Assembly: GCA_050011895.1 (NCBI GenBank)
Contig: JBEKIF010000122.1
Location: 1 to 8,390, forward strand
Origin: DATBGO01 sp050011895
Lineage (GTDB): Bacteria > Actinomycetota > Actinomycetes > Streptosporangiales > Streptosporangiaceae
Reading direction: 5' to 3'
DNA length: 8,390 bases
The position numbers and the translations under genes are program-made. Position 1 is the first letter of the stretch. Each line of letters opens with the position of its first letter. Shown in pieces: positions 1-7,656 of the stretch. The notes beneath the pieces were generated by a model. The model was not told the origin of the DNA and did not search any database. It saw only the letters and a list, made by a program, of their open reading frames with translations.

Positions 1-255
1 CACGTCGGCTCTCCTGTTGTTGGGCCAGCCGGGCGAGCCCATTTAAGGGTCACTGCGCAGACCGACACGCTGTATGTTTATGCGTTGCCGACCGCACCGA
101 ATACTTCCTCTTCTGCCGCGATCAGGTACGTCCGGTCAGACCGGCCGGGCCGACCGTATACCAAGATCGACGAGCACCTCGGCCAGCAACCACAGCGAGC
201 GCTCCGAGAGATCGCTCACAGTGAACATTCCGAACTAGGCCCGAGGCTACGTTGA
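1..255 (+). other. Open frame entering from the left edge, uncertain
   Basis: Frame 1 is open from the first base to a TGA at 253-255, giving 84 codons without an internal ATG or GTG start. The second half reads like a helical, soluble C-terminus with many Lys, Glu, Gln and Arg residues. It could be the tail of a gene starting left of the window or a chance open frame. Its third-position GC is lower than in the clear genes of this window, which argues against an intact native gene. I recognise no family. The minus strand over the same bases has broken open frames that are no better. Confidence 0.15.
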
Positions 256-748
256 CCGACAGCATCACCCTGAGTGAAAGGTGTAAGTCAGGGAGAACGG
301 TCACCGAACCGCCGATCTGGCGCTCAGCCCGGACTCTCGGTGCCGTGATTGGCGCCGCCCAGATCCGGGCATTGGGTCGCTCCGACGTCGACAGCACGTG
401 CCGGCCGGTGCTCCGGGCGAGCCGAGCTTGCGGCCGGTGACTCGGGCCGCTGGTAACGAGTCCGCTGGCTGATGGCGATCAGGATCGTGACCGGTGGCGC
501 CGGGGGTGACCTGAGGTGCTCTGGCGGGCACGGTGCCGGCGGCCGGAACCCCGTGAGCGGGACCGCGGGAATCTGCTGGCAGGGCATCACCCCGAAACGT
601 GTTCTGCGCTGGTCGCCGGGCTGGTAGCGGCCGATCGCTGGCCAACCGCGGGTCGGCGGCGCTGAACGGGAACCCGCATCGTTCTTGCTGGCGGCGGGCA
701 GGACCGCATGTGGGCTGACCCGGGATTTGGCGGTGACCGTGAACATGT
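256..748. other. Stretch without a supported gene
   Basis: Open frames exist on both strands here, but they are rich in Pro, Arg, Ala and Gly, overlap one another and match nothing I recognise. They look like the usual spurious frames of GC-rich DNA. I see no RNA gene, no strong inverted repeat and no IS end in this stretch. It may be decayed coding DNA. Confidence 0.4.
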
Positions 749-778
749 TTGGCGCCGGTTGCGGATAACAGATATAGC
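749..778 (+). promoter_or_regulatory. Possible promoter of the membrane-protein gene
   Basis: A TTGGCG box (749-754) lies 18 bases before TATAGC (773-778), resembling the -35 and -10 elements of a housekeeping sigma factor. Transcription would begin about 785, leaving a leader of about 33 bases with a GAGAGG ribosome-binding site before the ATG at 818. The match is moderate and based on inspection only. Confidence 0.3.
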
Positions 779-817
779 CTCCCGCTCCCGGCAGGCTCCT
801 TGCAGAGAGAGGTCACC

Positions 818-1177
818 ATGTCCCAGTCCTACCCGTCCAGCGGCCAGCAGGCCGAGCCGCTGCGGCCTCCTGCTCCCGTGCCGGTGCTGACCGCGGCCAA
901 GCTCATGTACGCCGGCGCCACCGTCAGCAGCGTCACCCTGATCATTGCGCTGGCCCTGATCCCCGCCATCAAGGCCGCGCTCCGCAAGGCGCACCCGAGC
1001 CTGACCGCGGCCCAGGTCAGCCACGTGAACACGCTCATTGCGCTGGCGATTGTCTTCGGCCTGGTCGTGATCGCCCTGTGGCTGTGGATGGCGCGGGCGA
1101 ACGGCCAGGGCAGGAACTGGGCGCGCGTCCTGTGCACGGTGCTGTTCGGCCTGGCGACGCTGGAGCTGATCAGGGTC
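818..1177 (+). pseudogene. Small integral membrane protein, C-terminus lost
   Basis: The start is set at ATG 818 because GAGAGG sits just upstream at good spacing; an open frame continues back to 749 but has no such site. About 120 residues look native. A Pro/Gln/Ser-rich cytosolic-type N-terminus (1-24) is followed by hydrophobic helices at about 29-50 and 71-91 and a third beginning near 103. An Arg/Asn/Gly linker (93-101) separates helices two and three. This resembles small actinobacterial multi-helix membrane proteins of unknown function. The third helix stops at about residue 118, and from about 1178 the frame runs on to a stop at 1451-1453 as antisense of another gene's remnant. That tail is Arg/Ala/Pro-rich and not membrane-like, so the true C-terminus is probably deleted. 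Membrane topology is a prediction from hydrophobicity; function is unknown. Confidence 0.6.
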
Positions 1178-1184
1178 AGGCGGG

Positions 1185-1353
1185 ACGCTGCTTCGAGGAG
1201 CATGAAGCAGGTCTCGTCGGCGGGAACGGAGATCGTCTGGGTGTTGCGGATGGACATCGCGCGCGCAGCGGCGCGTTCGTGGTCGACCTGTGACGCCACG
1301 GCATCAGGAGTCGCGGCTGACAGGTACCGCTCGGCCAGGAATTGCCCAACCCA
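1185..1353 (-). pseudogene. Fragment of a DUF4242 (SCO4226-like) small protein
   Basis: Read on the minus strand, this segment encodes a stretch beginning QFLAERYLSA, continuing through a helix with DHERAAA, then TISVPADETCFMLLEAAS. The pattern of an N-terminal strand with LAERYL, an Ala-rich helix, a strand and the ETCF-LxEA strand is what I recall for DUF4242 / SCO4226-like nickel-binding small proteins (ferredoxin-like fold). No start codon lies directly before the homologous part. The sequence after LEAAS, which should hold the last helix and strand, is absent and is replaced by the membrane-protein gene. The fragment is therefore damaged at both ends. The family assignment rests on pattern memory and is moderate; the truncation is clear if the family is right. 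Confidence 0.5.
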
Positions 1354-1453
1354 GCCGGGCGCCGGTGCCGAAGAGGTGGCGAACCGTGATCGGGCTGCCG
1401 ATCCTGGGTGGTCACGGCGCGGTGCAGGGCGTGCTTCCGCCCGGGCGTACTGA

Positions 1454-2158
1454 GCCGCGCGCCTGCGGCAGCCTGCGCCGCGGCGGCGTTTGAGCCGACG
1501 GTGACGCCGGCTGGGCGCAGCACCACTGGTCGTCCGAGGCCGGTCTGGGCGCTGGCCTGCTGGGCTGCCGCCCAAGGCGCCGGTCACGCTGCTGGCGCCG
1601 GTAAGCGGGCCGATGAGCCTTTGACGCATGAGATTCCCCTGCATAGTGCGCTCTGCTGCCGATTCGACGATGCGCTGTGCTTGAGGACTATCGCTTCCGT
1701 GAAGTCCGCAATGTCTAGCCGTTTGCCAGGCGTTGGGCGGCCTATGGTGCGAGCAGGCTGGTGGGTTGCGACGCGGAGCGGCGGGACAGCAGAGAGAACA
1801 GGTTAGGCAGCCTCAAGGCACCGCCAGCTGAACGCTCGCCGGAGGGAGCTGTTGACGCTGCATAAACCCCCGTTTAAGAGTCGCAGAACGGGCTGGGCTT
1901 TGACCGGCGAGTCATCGTGCATCGTCTTCGCGTCCCCGGACACGCACATGAAGGTTCCTGTAAGTTCGGTTCGCCAGGTGCTTGCCTTTGCGGCGGGTCA
2001 GCTCTGATCCTCGCGCGCTGTGACGGTGGGGGCATCGGGGAATTCCCTCGCCGTGACCGCCGCGTCCGGGAAGGCAGGGCTGGACGGCCATGGTCCTGGT
2101 GCGCATGACCCGCGCGCGGTGGCCCGGGCGCCGACGTGGGGGTGGCTTAGCGGCTGGT
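1454..2158. other. Gene-poor stretch
   Basis: Short overlapping frames occur on both strands but none has convincing composition or a recognisable family. The only structure I note is a short inverted repeat at 1869-1892, CCCGTT and AACGGG with a 12-base loop. It is not followed by a T-run and is a poor terminator. The stretch directly downstream of the LuxR stop codon (below 2159) shows no clear intrinsic terminator. Confidence 0.4.
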
Positions 2159-4899
2159 TCAGCTGGTGTTGCGGCGTGCCAGGTCTACCCGCCCGCGGAT
2201 GTCGAGCTTGCGGTAAATGCGTGTCAGGTTGGCCTCGACGGTCTTGCTGCTGATGAACAAGGCGGCGGCGATTTCGGGGTTGCTGTGCCCGGAGGCCGCC
2301 AGTTCGGCGATGCGCCGCTCGGCCGAGGTGAGATTGCCATTGCGGCCCGGCGCGAGCCGTGCCCGCTGCGCGGCGGCCAGCGCCTGCCACCGTGGCGCGC
2401 CCAGGTCACCGAAGGCGCCGGCTGCCTCGTCGAGGGATACTGCGGCGTCGCGGCGCTGGCGGGCTTTGCGCTGCGCAGTGCCCAGGACGAGCAAACAGCG
2501 GCCGAGTTCGAACGGCAGCCCCAGCCGGCGTGCCTCCGGGATGACTGCGGTGACCGCGCGGACGGCCGCGGCTGGGTCGCGTTCGGCGAGATGCAGCACG
2601 GCCCAGGCGCGGCCGCTGGTGATCCGTGCCCAAGGATGGTCAAGGCGCCGCGCCGCGTCGTGTAGCCAGGTGAGCTGGCCGGCCGCGCGGCCGAGATGAC
2701 CCGCCGCGGCCCAGGCCTCGATCAGGTCGGGGATGAACGGATGGACGCCAGGCTCGCCGATGCCCCTTCGCTGCAGGATGTCGGCGATCGGCTCGAGCCA
2801 GCGCAAGGCCGCAGCCGGGTCATCGACGGACAGCTCGATCTGGCCGATGACCCACCGGCAATGGGCCGCGAACACCCAGTCCCGCTGTGCTTCGGCCGCC
2901 TGGACTCCCCCGGCCGCCAGCGTGCGGGCGTGCTCAAGGTCGCCGCGGCCGGCCTCGACGAGCGAGACGACGTAGGCGGGCGGCCCTTGCTGACCGTAGC
3001 CGCTCTCGCGGCACCAGCGGGCGGCCGCGGCGGCATAGGCGGCGGCCGCGTCCCAGTTACCGGCGCGCCACTCGACATCGACGAGATAGATCCGGGCGCC
3101 CTCGGCGCTCTCGTCTGAGCCGTGTCGCTCGGCGGCCGTGACCACCGCTTGCAGCAGCTGACGCGCCGGTCCGAGCTCGCCGCGCCACAAATGCCACATC
3201 GCCAGGGCCCTTTCGGGAGCGTCAAAGGGGAAGGGCGTGTCGGTAAACCCGGGAAGCTGCACCGCCGCGCGCAGGCGCTCCCCGGCGTCGGCGTCACCGG
3301 CTATCGCAGCGAGGCGCCCGTCTGCGGCCAGTGCTCCGCGCAGGATCACCGGGTTCGCGGCCGCCCGGGCTTGCGTGACCGCCGCGGCTGTGTAGGCGCG
3401 CGCATCTGCGAGCCGTCCCAGCAGGCCGCCGAGGGTGATTGCCATCTGCATGCCCACCTGGGCGGCACGAGCGGGATCACGCCCGGTCAGCTCCTGGAAT
3501 GCCTGGGCAAGCAGGGCGCTCGCGGCCTCGAAGTCAGTCTCCACATGCGCGCGAACAGCGGTGAGCTGCCCGCGCAGCGCGGCGGGAACCTGCGGCGCCC
3601 ATTTATCGCCGAGCCGACGCACCTGCTCGTACTCCCCAGCGGCGTCGAGCCGTTCCAGCCACACGATCCGCCGGTGCCACTCCTGGTCGCTGTCCGGGTC
3701 CGGCGTGAGGCAGACCGCGGCCCGCGCGAGCGCGGTGGCGCGGGCCGCGCGCCGCGCGCGCTCGCATCCCGGACCGCCCGGTCGACGCGCTGCGCGAGCA
3801 CCTCGTCGGGCTCGTCAGCACCGCAGGCCAGATGCCAGGCCGCCTCATGCGGGTCGTCCAGCCCGGCGCCGATGGCGCGGTGCAGGCGACGGCGCTGCGG
3901 TCCGGTCAGCATCCCCTCGGCAGCCTCGCGCAGCAGCGGGTGGCTGAACCGCAGCACCGGGTCTGGCGCGGCGGCCCACAGCACGCCCGCCTCCAGCGCC
4001 TCATCCACGCCCTCGTCGGCTGACCCGTCGGCCAGGGTCCGCAGCAGCGCCCGGGTAGGTGTCCCGGCCAGCGCGGCCGCCTGCACCACCGCCAGCGTCT
4101 GCGGAGTCAGCCTGGCCAGCCGGCTGCGCAGCGACCCGGCGAGAGCAATCGGCAGGCGCGCCGCCGGGCCGTCCCGCCCGCCGTGCGCGACGGTTTCCCT
4201 GGCCACCTCCACCGCCGTATACGGGTTTCCGGCGGCGAGCGTGACGACCCGCCGCAGCAGTCCCGGTGACCACTGCCCCGGGAACCGGGTCAAGATCAGC
4301 TCCGACACGGCGGCGTCGCCCAGCCCGGCCAGATCGACCCGGGTCAGGCGCGGCCCCAGCTCATGCTCCAGCACCGGCATAAGGCCACGGCCGGCGTGCC
4401 CGGACCGGACCGCGACAAGCCAGCGCACCGGCGCGCTGCTCAGCCGCGCGGCGGCGACCTCCAGCAGCCGCCGGGTATCGGCGTCCACCCACTGCTCGTC
4501 GTCGATGGCAACCACCACCCCGCCCCGGGCGAGTCCGCGCAGCACACCCACGACGGCCCGCTCCGGTAAGGCGCCGGCAGGCGAAGCCCCGGGAGCGGCC
4601 AGGCCCAGTGCCACCCGCAGAGCCGTGGCCTGCGGTGGCGGCAACCCGGCGAGCACCGCCGCGGTAACCGGGTCCAGCAGGTCAGCCAGGTTGGCCAGCG
4701 CGGCCTGCGCAGCCGGCAGGCCGGTCGTGCGCAGCACTAGCACCTCAGCCGAACACGAGTCCGCGACAGCCCGCCACAGGGTCGTCTTGCCGATCCCCGC
4801 CGCCCCTGCAATCACCACCGCAACCGCGTCGGCCCGCCCCCCTGACAGCGCAGCCCGGCACACGGCCAGCTCCGGGTCACGACCGAGTAAACTCACCAC
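2159..4899 (-). pseudogene. LAL-type LuxR family regulator (AAA ATPase + HTH), frameshifted
   Basis: With one frame correction this gene encodes about 913 residues, normal for the Large ATP-binding LuxR (LAL, MalT-like) family of DNA-binding regulators. The N-terminal part (start GTG 4899, directly followed by a second GTG; GGGGA lies 7 bases upstream) has Walker A GAAGIGKT at residues 32-39 and Walker B VVVAIDDEQWVD at 128-139. A long helical, TPR-like middle follows. The C-terminus (about 857-913) is a LuxR HTH with LTSAERRIAELAASGHSNPEIA and SSKTVEANLTRIYRKL. The N-terminal frame remains sensible to about residue 385, then turns into Arg/Ser-rich sequence. Sensible sequence resumes in another frame with ALARAAVCLTPDPDSD, VWLERLDAAGEYEQV and so on. 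The shift equals one missing base in the GC-alternating run about 3738-3762. It is either a real inactivating mutation or a sequencing error. Two separate polypeptides could still be made, since GTG 3664 can start the second half. Ligand and target genes are unknown. Confidence 0.9.
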
Positions 4900-4927
4900 T
4901 CAATTGTCCCCGAGAAGGTCAACGTGC

Positions 4928-5229
4928 GCCATGCCGCCTTGCACAAACCGGATAGGCAGAGCCGGCATGAAATCAGCAACGCGACCGTAGCTCCTTGTCA
5001 GGTTGAACTTCCGAGACGCAACCAGCAGCACGGCCAGCGATGAGAGGAGATCGAGGCGAGCCATTTCGCTGCGGAACTACTCAGGCCCTACGACTTCCTC
5101 CGACACGGGTTCAGCCTGCTCTTCGAGTGCCGACCACTATCTGATCTTGAGCTGGTGCGGCGGCTCGCCCGGCGCTTCGAAGTTCACAGTCTGCAATGGA
5201 GTACCCGCTTACCGGACTGGGCATGTTGA
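4928..5229 (+). pseudogene. C-terminal remnant of an ImmA/IrrE family metallopeptidase
   Basis: Three plus-strand frames in succession give pieces that fit the C-terminal half of an ImmA/IrrE (phage-repressor-cleaving type) peptidase. HAALHKPD near 4931-4954 fits the sequence after the zinc-binding HExxH helix. Next comes VRLNFRDATSSTASDE (about 4997-5044). Last, after a one-base loss near 5045, comes EIEASHFAAELLRPYDFL and a helical tail to TGA 5227-5229. The NxRD...S motif followed by the EIEAxxFAAELLxP helix is typical of the family. The HExxH catalytic motif itself is not visible, the usual LMP is LRP, and the N-terminal half (often an XRE-type HTH) is absent where the divergent LuxR gene begins. 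Such proteins typically sit in phage or integrative-element regulation modules, which fits the mobile context. It cannot be active as it stands. Confidence 0.55.
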
Positions 5230-5439
5230 CGCCCGCGTAGGGCCCTGATCCTCCGCTACCAACTCGCCCATCTGCCGCGCAGCGCTGGACGTTGACTCTA
5301 CCCATGCCTGCCGGCGCTGGGCCGCCGACCGTGCCGGGCCGGTCACCGCAAGCACTGCGGCATCCCTCAGGACCGCGCCTGGCCCGGCAAGGGACAGCCC
5401 GGGCAGGGAGATCGCCGGGGCGCGGCGGCTCCTGAGGGC
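5209..5439 (-). other. Open frame of unknown nature next to the IS
   Basis: This minus-strand frame is open for 76 codons to TAA (rc of 5209-5211) and includes a helical stretch VLRDAAVLAVTGPARSAA followed by RQMGELVAEDQ. The composition is more protein-like than the competing frames. There is no ATG, only in-frame GTGs, and the frame overlaps the 3' end of the peptidase remnant tail-to-tail by about 20 bases. I recognise no family; it may be another gene fragment or chance. Confidence 0.2.
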
Positions 5440-5496
5440 TCATCGGGAGTCGGAGCGGCGTCGGGGAGAGCGTAGGGACGCAGGCGCGGATGGGCG

Positions 5497-6685
5497 TGTG
5501 GGATTCCAGAACTCAGCCACCGGTCTTGACCTGGGCATCTACGCGGCCCGCTCGTAGTCGTTAATGAGGCCGCCCAGAACGGGCCGGCGCTTGATCCGCT
5601 TCTTGGAGAGGCCGGCGACAGGGTATTCGGGCCAGGGCGGCCGGAGTTCGCGGCTGCGATGGGGTCGTCGTCCGTTGTAGTGCCGGGCATACTCGGTCAG
5701 GACCAGCCGCAGGTGCCGTTCACCGAAGATCAGCACCCGGTCGGTCACCTCCGTCCGGGCTGTGAGCACGAACCGTTCCGCGTAGGCGTTCGCGCGAGGG
5801 CTCCTGGGCGGCATCTTCACCGCCTCGATGCCCGTGCTGGCCAGAACCGCGTCGAAGGACGCGGTGAACTGCCCGGCCCGTTCGCGGACCACGAACCGGA
5901 AGTCCGCAGCCCGGTCACCGAGATCCATCAGGTGATTGCGGATCTGCTGGGTGGTCCACGGCCCATCCGGGTTCGCGGTGACTCCGAGGATGTGCACGTA
6001 GCGGGAACCGACCTCCACGACGAACAGGCAGTACAGGCGCTGCAGGGTCACCGCGCAGTCCACGTGAAAGAAGTCGGTGGCCAGCATGGTCGCGGCTTGG
6101 GAGTGCAGGAACCGCCGCCAGGTTGTATCGGTGTGCCGCTTGGGAGCCGGCGGGACCCGCAGCGCCTTGAGGACCCGGCGGATCGTGGAGGCGCTGGCCC
6201 GGTGACCGAGCTTGAGCAACTCGCCCTGGATCCGCTGGTACCCCCATGAGGCGTTCTCGGTGGCGAGCCGCTCGATGAGCGCGGCGATCTCGGCACTGAC
6301 CGGTGGCCGGCCCGTCCGGTTCGGGTAGGTCCACTTCTTTCTGACCAGACGGCGGTGCCACCGGAGCACAGTGCCGGGCGTGACCAGCCGGTGCGCCCGC
6401 AGCCTTGTGGGCAGGTGCCGGATCAGCGCGGCCAGGACGGCGCGGTCGGCCCAGTCCAGACGGGGCCGAGGCTTGGTGCGGCGCAGTACGGCGACCTCGT
6501 GCCGCAACACCACCAGTTCCGCGTCTTTCGACGCCGATGAGCGGCCGAGCAGGACCAGCCACCCGCAGATCCGGATGAAGGTCAGATAGAGCAGGCGGAG
6601 GAACACGGGCGACCATCATGGCCTACCGCTGACCTGTGGCGCATCGCTGCAGCTCACAGGCCAGGCATAGTTGTGGCACCCCACA
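5497..6685 (-). mobile_element. Complete IS element (integrase-type, IS3/IS481-like)
   Basis: The ends are imperfect terminal inverted repeats. The left end read inward from 5497 is TGTGGGATTCCAGAACT; the right end read inward from 6685 on the minus strand is TGTGGGGTGCCACAACT. They agree at 14 of 17 positions, and 17 of 22 when extended. Both ends begin with TG, as usual for IS3/IS481-like elements. The 1189-base length and the single transposase gene filling it on the minus strand fit. I find no target-site duplication: the left flank ends GGGCG and the right flank begins GGATG. Missing duplications suggest recombination or deletion after insertion. Confidence 0.65.
5539..6606 (-). CDS. IS transposase with integrase core (rve) domain, catalytic Asp replaced by Glu
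   Basis: This 355-residue protein would cut and join the ends of its IS. It starts at GTG 6606. The N-terminus has a hydrophobic segment (3-20), then KDAELVVLRHEVAVLRR (27-43), typical of this transposase group. A helix-turn-helix-like region with LVTPGTVLRWHRRLV (74-88) and the SWGYQRIQGELLKLG motif (120-134) follow. The DDE core has Asp178 (TDFFHVD), the position where the second Asp normally lies in an RDRxGQF motif, and Glu277 (NAYAERFV). Here the middle motif is RERAGQF with Glu242 encoded by GAA (5881-5883). The gap to Glu277 is 34 residues, as expected. HYNGRRPH near the C-terminus is also typical. The frame is otherwise intact. Since Asp in this position coordinates metal, activity is probably reduced or lost. 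Confidence 0.85.
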   Translation of the reverse strand: MFLRLLYLTFIRICGWLVLLGRSSASKDAELVVLRHEVAVLRRTKPRPRLDWADRAVLAALIRHLPTRLRAHRLVTPGTVLRWHRRLVRKKWTYPNRTGRPPVSAEIAALIERLATENASWGYQRIQGELLKLGHRASASTIRRVLKALRVPPAPKRHTDTTWRRFLHSQAATMLATDFFHVDCAVTLQRLYCLFVVEVGSRYVHILGVTANPDGPWTTQQIRNHLMDLGDRAADFRFVVRERAGQFTASFDAVLASTGIEAVKMPPRSPRANAYAERFVLTARTEVTDRVLIFGERHLRLVLTEYARHYNGRRPHRSRELRPPWPEYPVAGLSKKRIKRRPVLGGLINDYERAA

Positions 6686-7001
6686 GGATGATCCGGCCAC
6701 GGGGGCCAGCGACGCGATCGCGACGTGGGGTGACCAGGCGCCGGTGCCAGGCGAGCAGCGTCCCCGGGGTCACGGCGAATACCTCGGCCCACCGTTGCCG
6801 GGGGATCAGCCGGGACAGCGCCGAGAGCCACAGCCGGTCCGCCGGCTGGTAGCGGACCCGGCCGATCTGCCGGCGCAGCACCGCGTTCTCGTGCCGGAGT
6901 ACCAGGAGTTCGGCATCCTTGGATGCCTCACGCCGGGCCAGCACCATCATCAGGCAGCCGAGCAGACGGCACGTGAGCAGGTAGACCACCGAGAAGATCA
7001 C
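6654..7001 (-). pseudogene. Truncated IS transposase, N-terminal part
   Basis: From GTG 7001 about 105 residues match the layout of the neighbouring transposase: a hydrophobic start, SKDAELLVLRHENAVLRRQ (26-44), a helical DNA-binding region and VTPGTLLAWHRRLV. The sensible sequence ends near 6686; the last residues to the TGA come from the other element's inverted repeat. The whole catalytic integrase core (all three DDE residues) is missing, so the product cannot transpose. It differs enough from the neighbouring transposase (for example QIGRVRYQPADRL against KPRPRLDWADRA) to be a distinct IS and not a duplicate of the same element. Confidence 0.75.
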
Positions 7002-7060
7002 TCAGAGATGATCCCAACCCGGCAATCCGCCCAGGCCAGATCGAGTAATCGAGCCCTACA
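6686..7060 (-). mobile_element. 5'-end fragment of a second related IS
   Basis: Only the right end and the beginning of the transposase gene remain. Its outer end at 7060, read inward on the minus strand, is TGTAGGGCTCGATTACT. Over 31 ungapped bases it agrees at 20 positions with the neighbouring element's right end, including a shared CTGGCCTG. The fragment stops exactly where the neighbouring element's right inverted repeat begins (6685). No matching left part is visible beyond 5497. Confidence 0.5.
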
Positions 7061-7100
7061 AGGTAGGGACGTCGGCCCAGTTGAAGCTGCTCTTCGCCGA

Positions 7101-7367
7101 TCAGCGACGGCGATACACCGTGCTGCGGTGTCCGATCTCGATGACGATGACGAGCGCCTGAGCATGGTCGAGCCGGTAGATGACTCGCCAATCGCCTACA
7201 CGCACTCGGAGCAGGTCATCGTGACCGGCAAGTGCCTTGACCTGGGCTGGGGTCGGAACGTCGGCCAGCTCGCCGAGGGTGGCCCGGATGCGTTCGCGGA
7301 CGGGCCGGTCAAGGGCTTCGTACTGTTTGCGGGCACGAGCGATCAGCTGGACCTCGTAGGCGGCCAC
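7101..7367 (-). CDS. RelE/ParE-family toxin
   Basis: An 88-residue protein of the usual size for the family; RelE members are ribosome-dependent mRNA interferases kept silent by their antitoxin. The order fits: a strand AAYEVQLIARA, two helices with YEALDRPVRERIRATLGEL, then KALAGHDDLLRVRVGDWRVIYRL (44-66) and the last strands with VIEIGHRSTVYRR (75-87). The Arg/Lys-rich DDLLRVRVGDWRVIY and HRSTVY are the family signature. I place the start at GTG 7367 because a longer frame would read through the antitoxin's end. The antitoxin stop is 7 bases upstream, and GAAGG inside the antitoxin's last codons serves as ribosome-binding site, so translation is coupled. The gene looks intact. A ParE-like (gyrase) activity cannot be excluded from sequence alone. 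Confidence 0.85.
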   Translation of the reverse strand: MAAYEVQLIARARKQYEALDRPVRERIRATLGELADVPTPAQVKALAGHDDLLRVRVGDWRVIYRLDHAQALVIVIEIGHRSTVYRRR

Positions 7368-7374
7368 GCGCCGC

Positions 7375-7650
7375 TCAGCCTTCGGCCAACTCGGCGTCAA
7401 CCTCGGCGAGCCGGTAGGTACGCCGCCCATCCGCCTCCCACTCGGCAAGCGCCTCTTCGGCGGCGGTGAGATCGGCAGCATCCTCAAGTGCCTCTATAGC
7501 GGCGGCACCCGCTGCGGCCACGCTAGCTGGGACGATCGCGGCCAGCCGTCGGCCCTGCGCGTCAGTCAGGTACACCACCTGGCCACGCTCGGCGGCGTCG
7601 TGCGCCGCCCCGGCCAGCGCGGCGGCATCATCAATCGGCAGCTCTGTCAC
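7375..7650 (-). CDS. Phd/YefM-like antitoxin
   Basis: A 91-residue acidic protein just upstream of the toxin. Residues 6-42 (PIDDAAALAGAAHDAAERGQ, then VVYLTDAQGRRLAAIVP) match the Phd/YefM DNA-binding fold, in which the YLTDxxGRxLAAIVP strand is characteristic. The rest is an Ala/Glu-rich helix (about 48-74) and an acidic C-terminal tail DGRRTYRLAEVDAELAEG, suited to wrapping the toxin. Such antitoxins bind their own promoter with the toxin, giving autoregulation. Start GTG 7650 is chosen since the homologous fold begins there and a -10-like TACTCT ends 6 bases upstream, with no ribosome-binding site; a leaderless transcript is likely. The frame continues upstream to 7698 without a supported start. 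Confidence 0.8.
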   Translation of the reverse strand: MTELPIDDAAALAGAAHDAAERGQVVYLTDAQGRRLAAIVPASVAAAGAAAIEALEDAADLTAAEEALAEWEADGRRTYRLAEVDAELAEG

Positions 7651-7656
7651 CTGATC

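Noticed and set aside
301..1024. Several overlapping minus-strand frames left of and across the membrane gene
   Set aside because: Pro/Arg/Gly-rich, mutually overlapping, no recognised motifs, and the plus-strand gene has a good ribosome-binding site.
1178..1453. C-terminal 92 codons of the plus-strand membrane-protein frame as native sequence
   Set aside because: It is not membrane-like and is antisense to the DUF4242-like fragment; treated as a deletion-generated tail.
829..1644. 271-codon minus-strand frame as a single gene
   Set aside because: Only about 57 codons in the middle are family-like; the ends are Arg-rich shadow of the membrane gene or unrecognisable.
1869..1892. Inverted repeat as an intrinsic terminator
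   Set aside because: Six-pair stem with a 12-base loop and no T-run; no gene clearly ends at it.
3122..4990. 622-codon plus-strand open frame
   Set aside because: It lies antisense to the LuxR regulator, is extremely rich in Ser, Arg, Ala and Pro, and is a typical shadow frame of GC-rich coding DNA; the minus strand has Walker and HTH motifs.
5659..6249. 196-codon plus-strand frame and the 234-codon minus-strand frame 5915-6619
   Set aside because: Both are shadows of the transposase; no programmed frameshift product is needed because the 355-residue frame already holds the whole protein.
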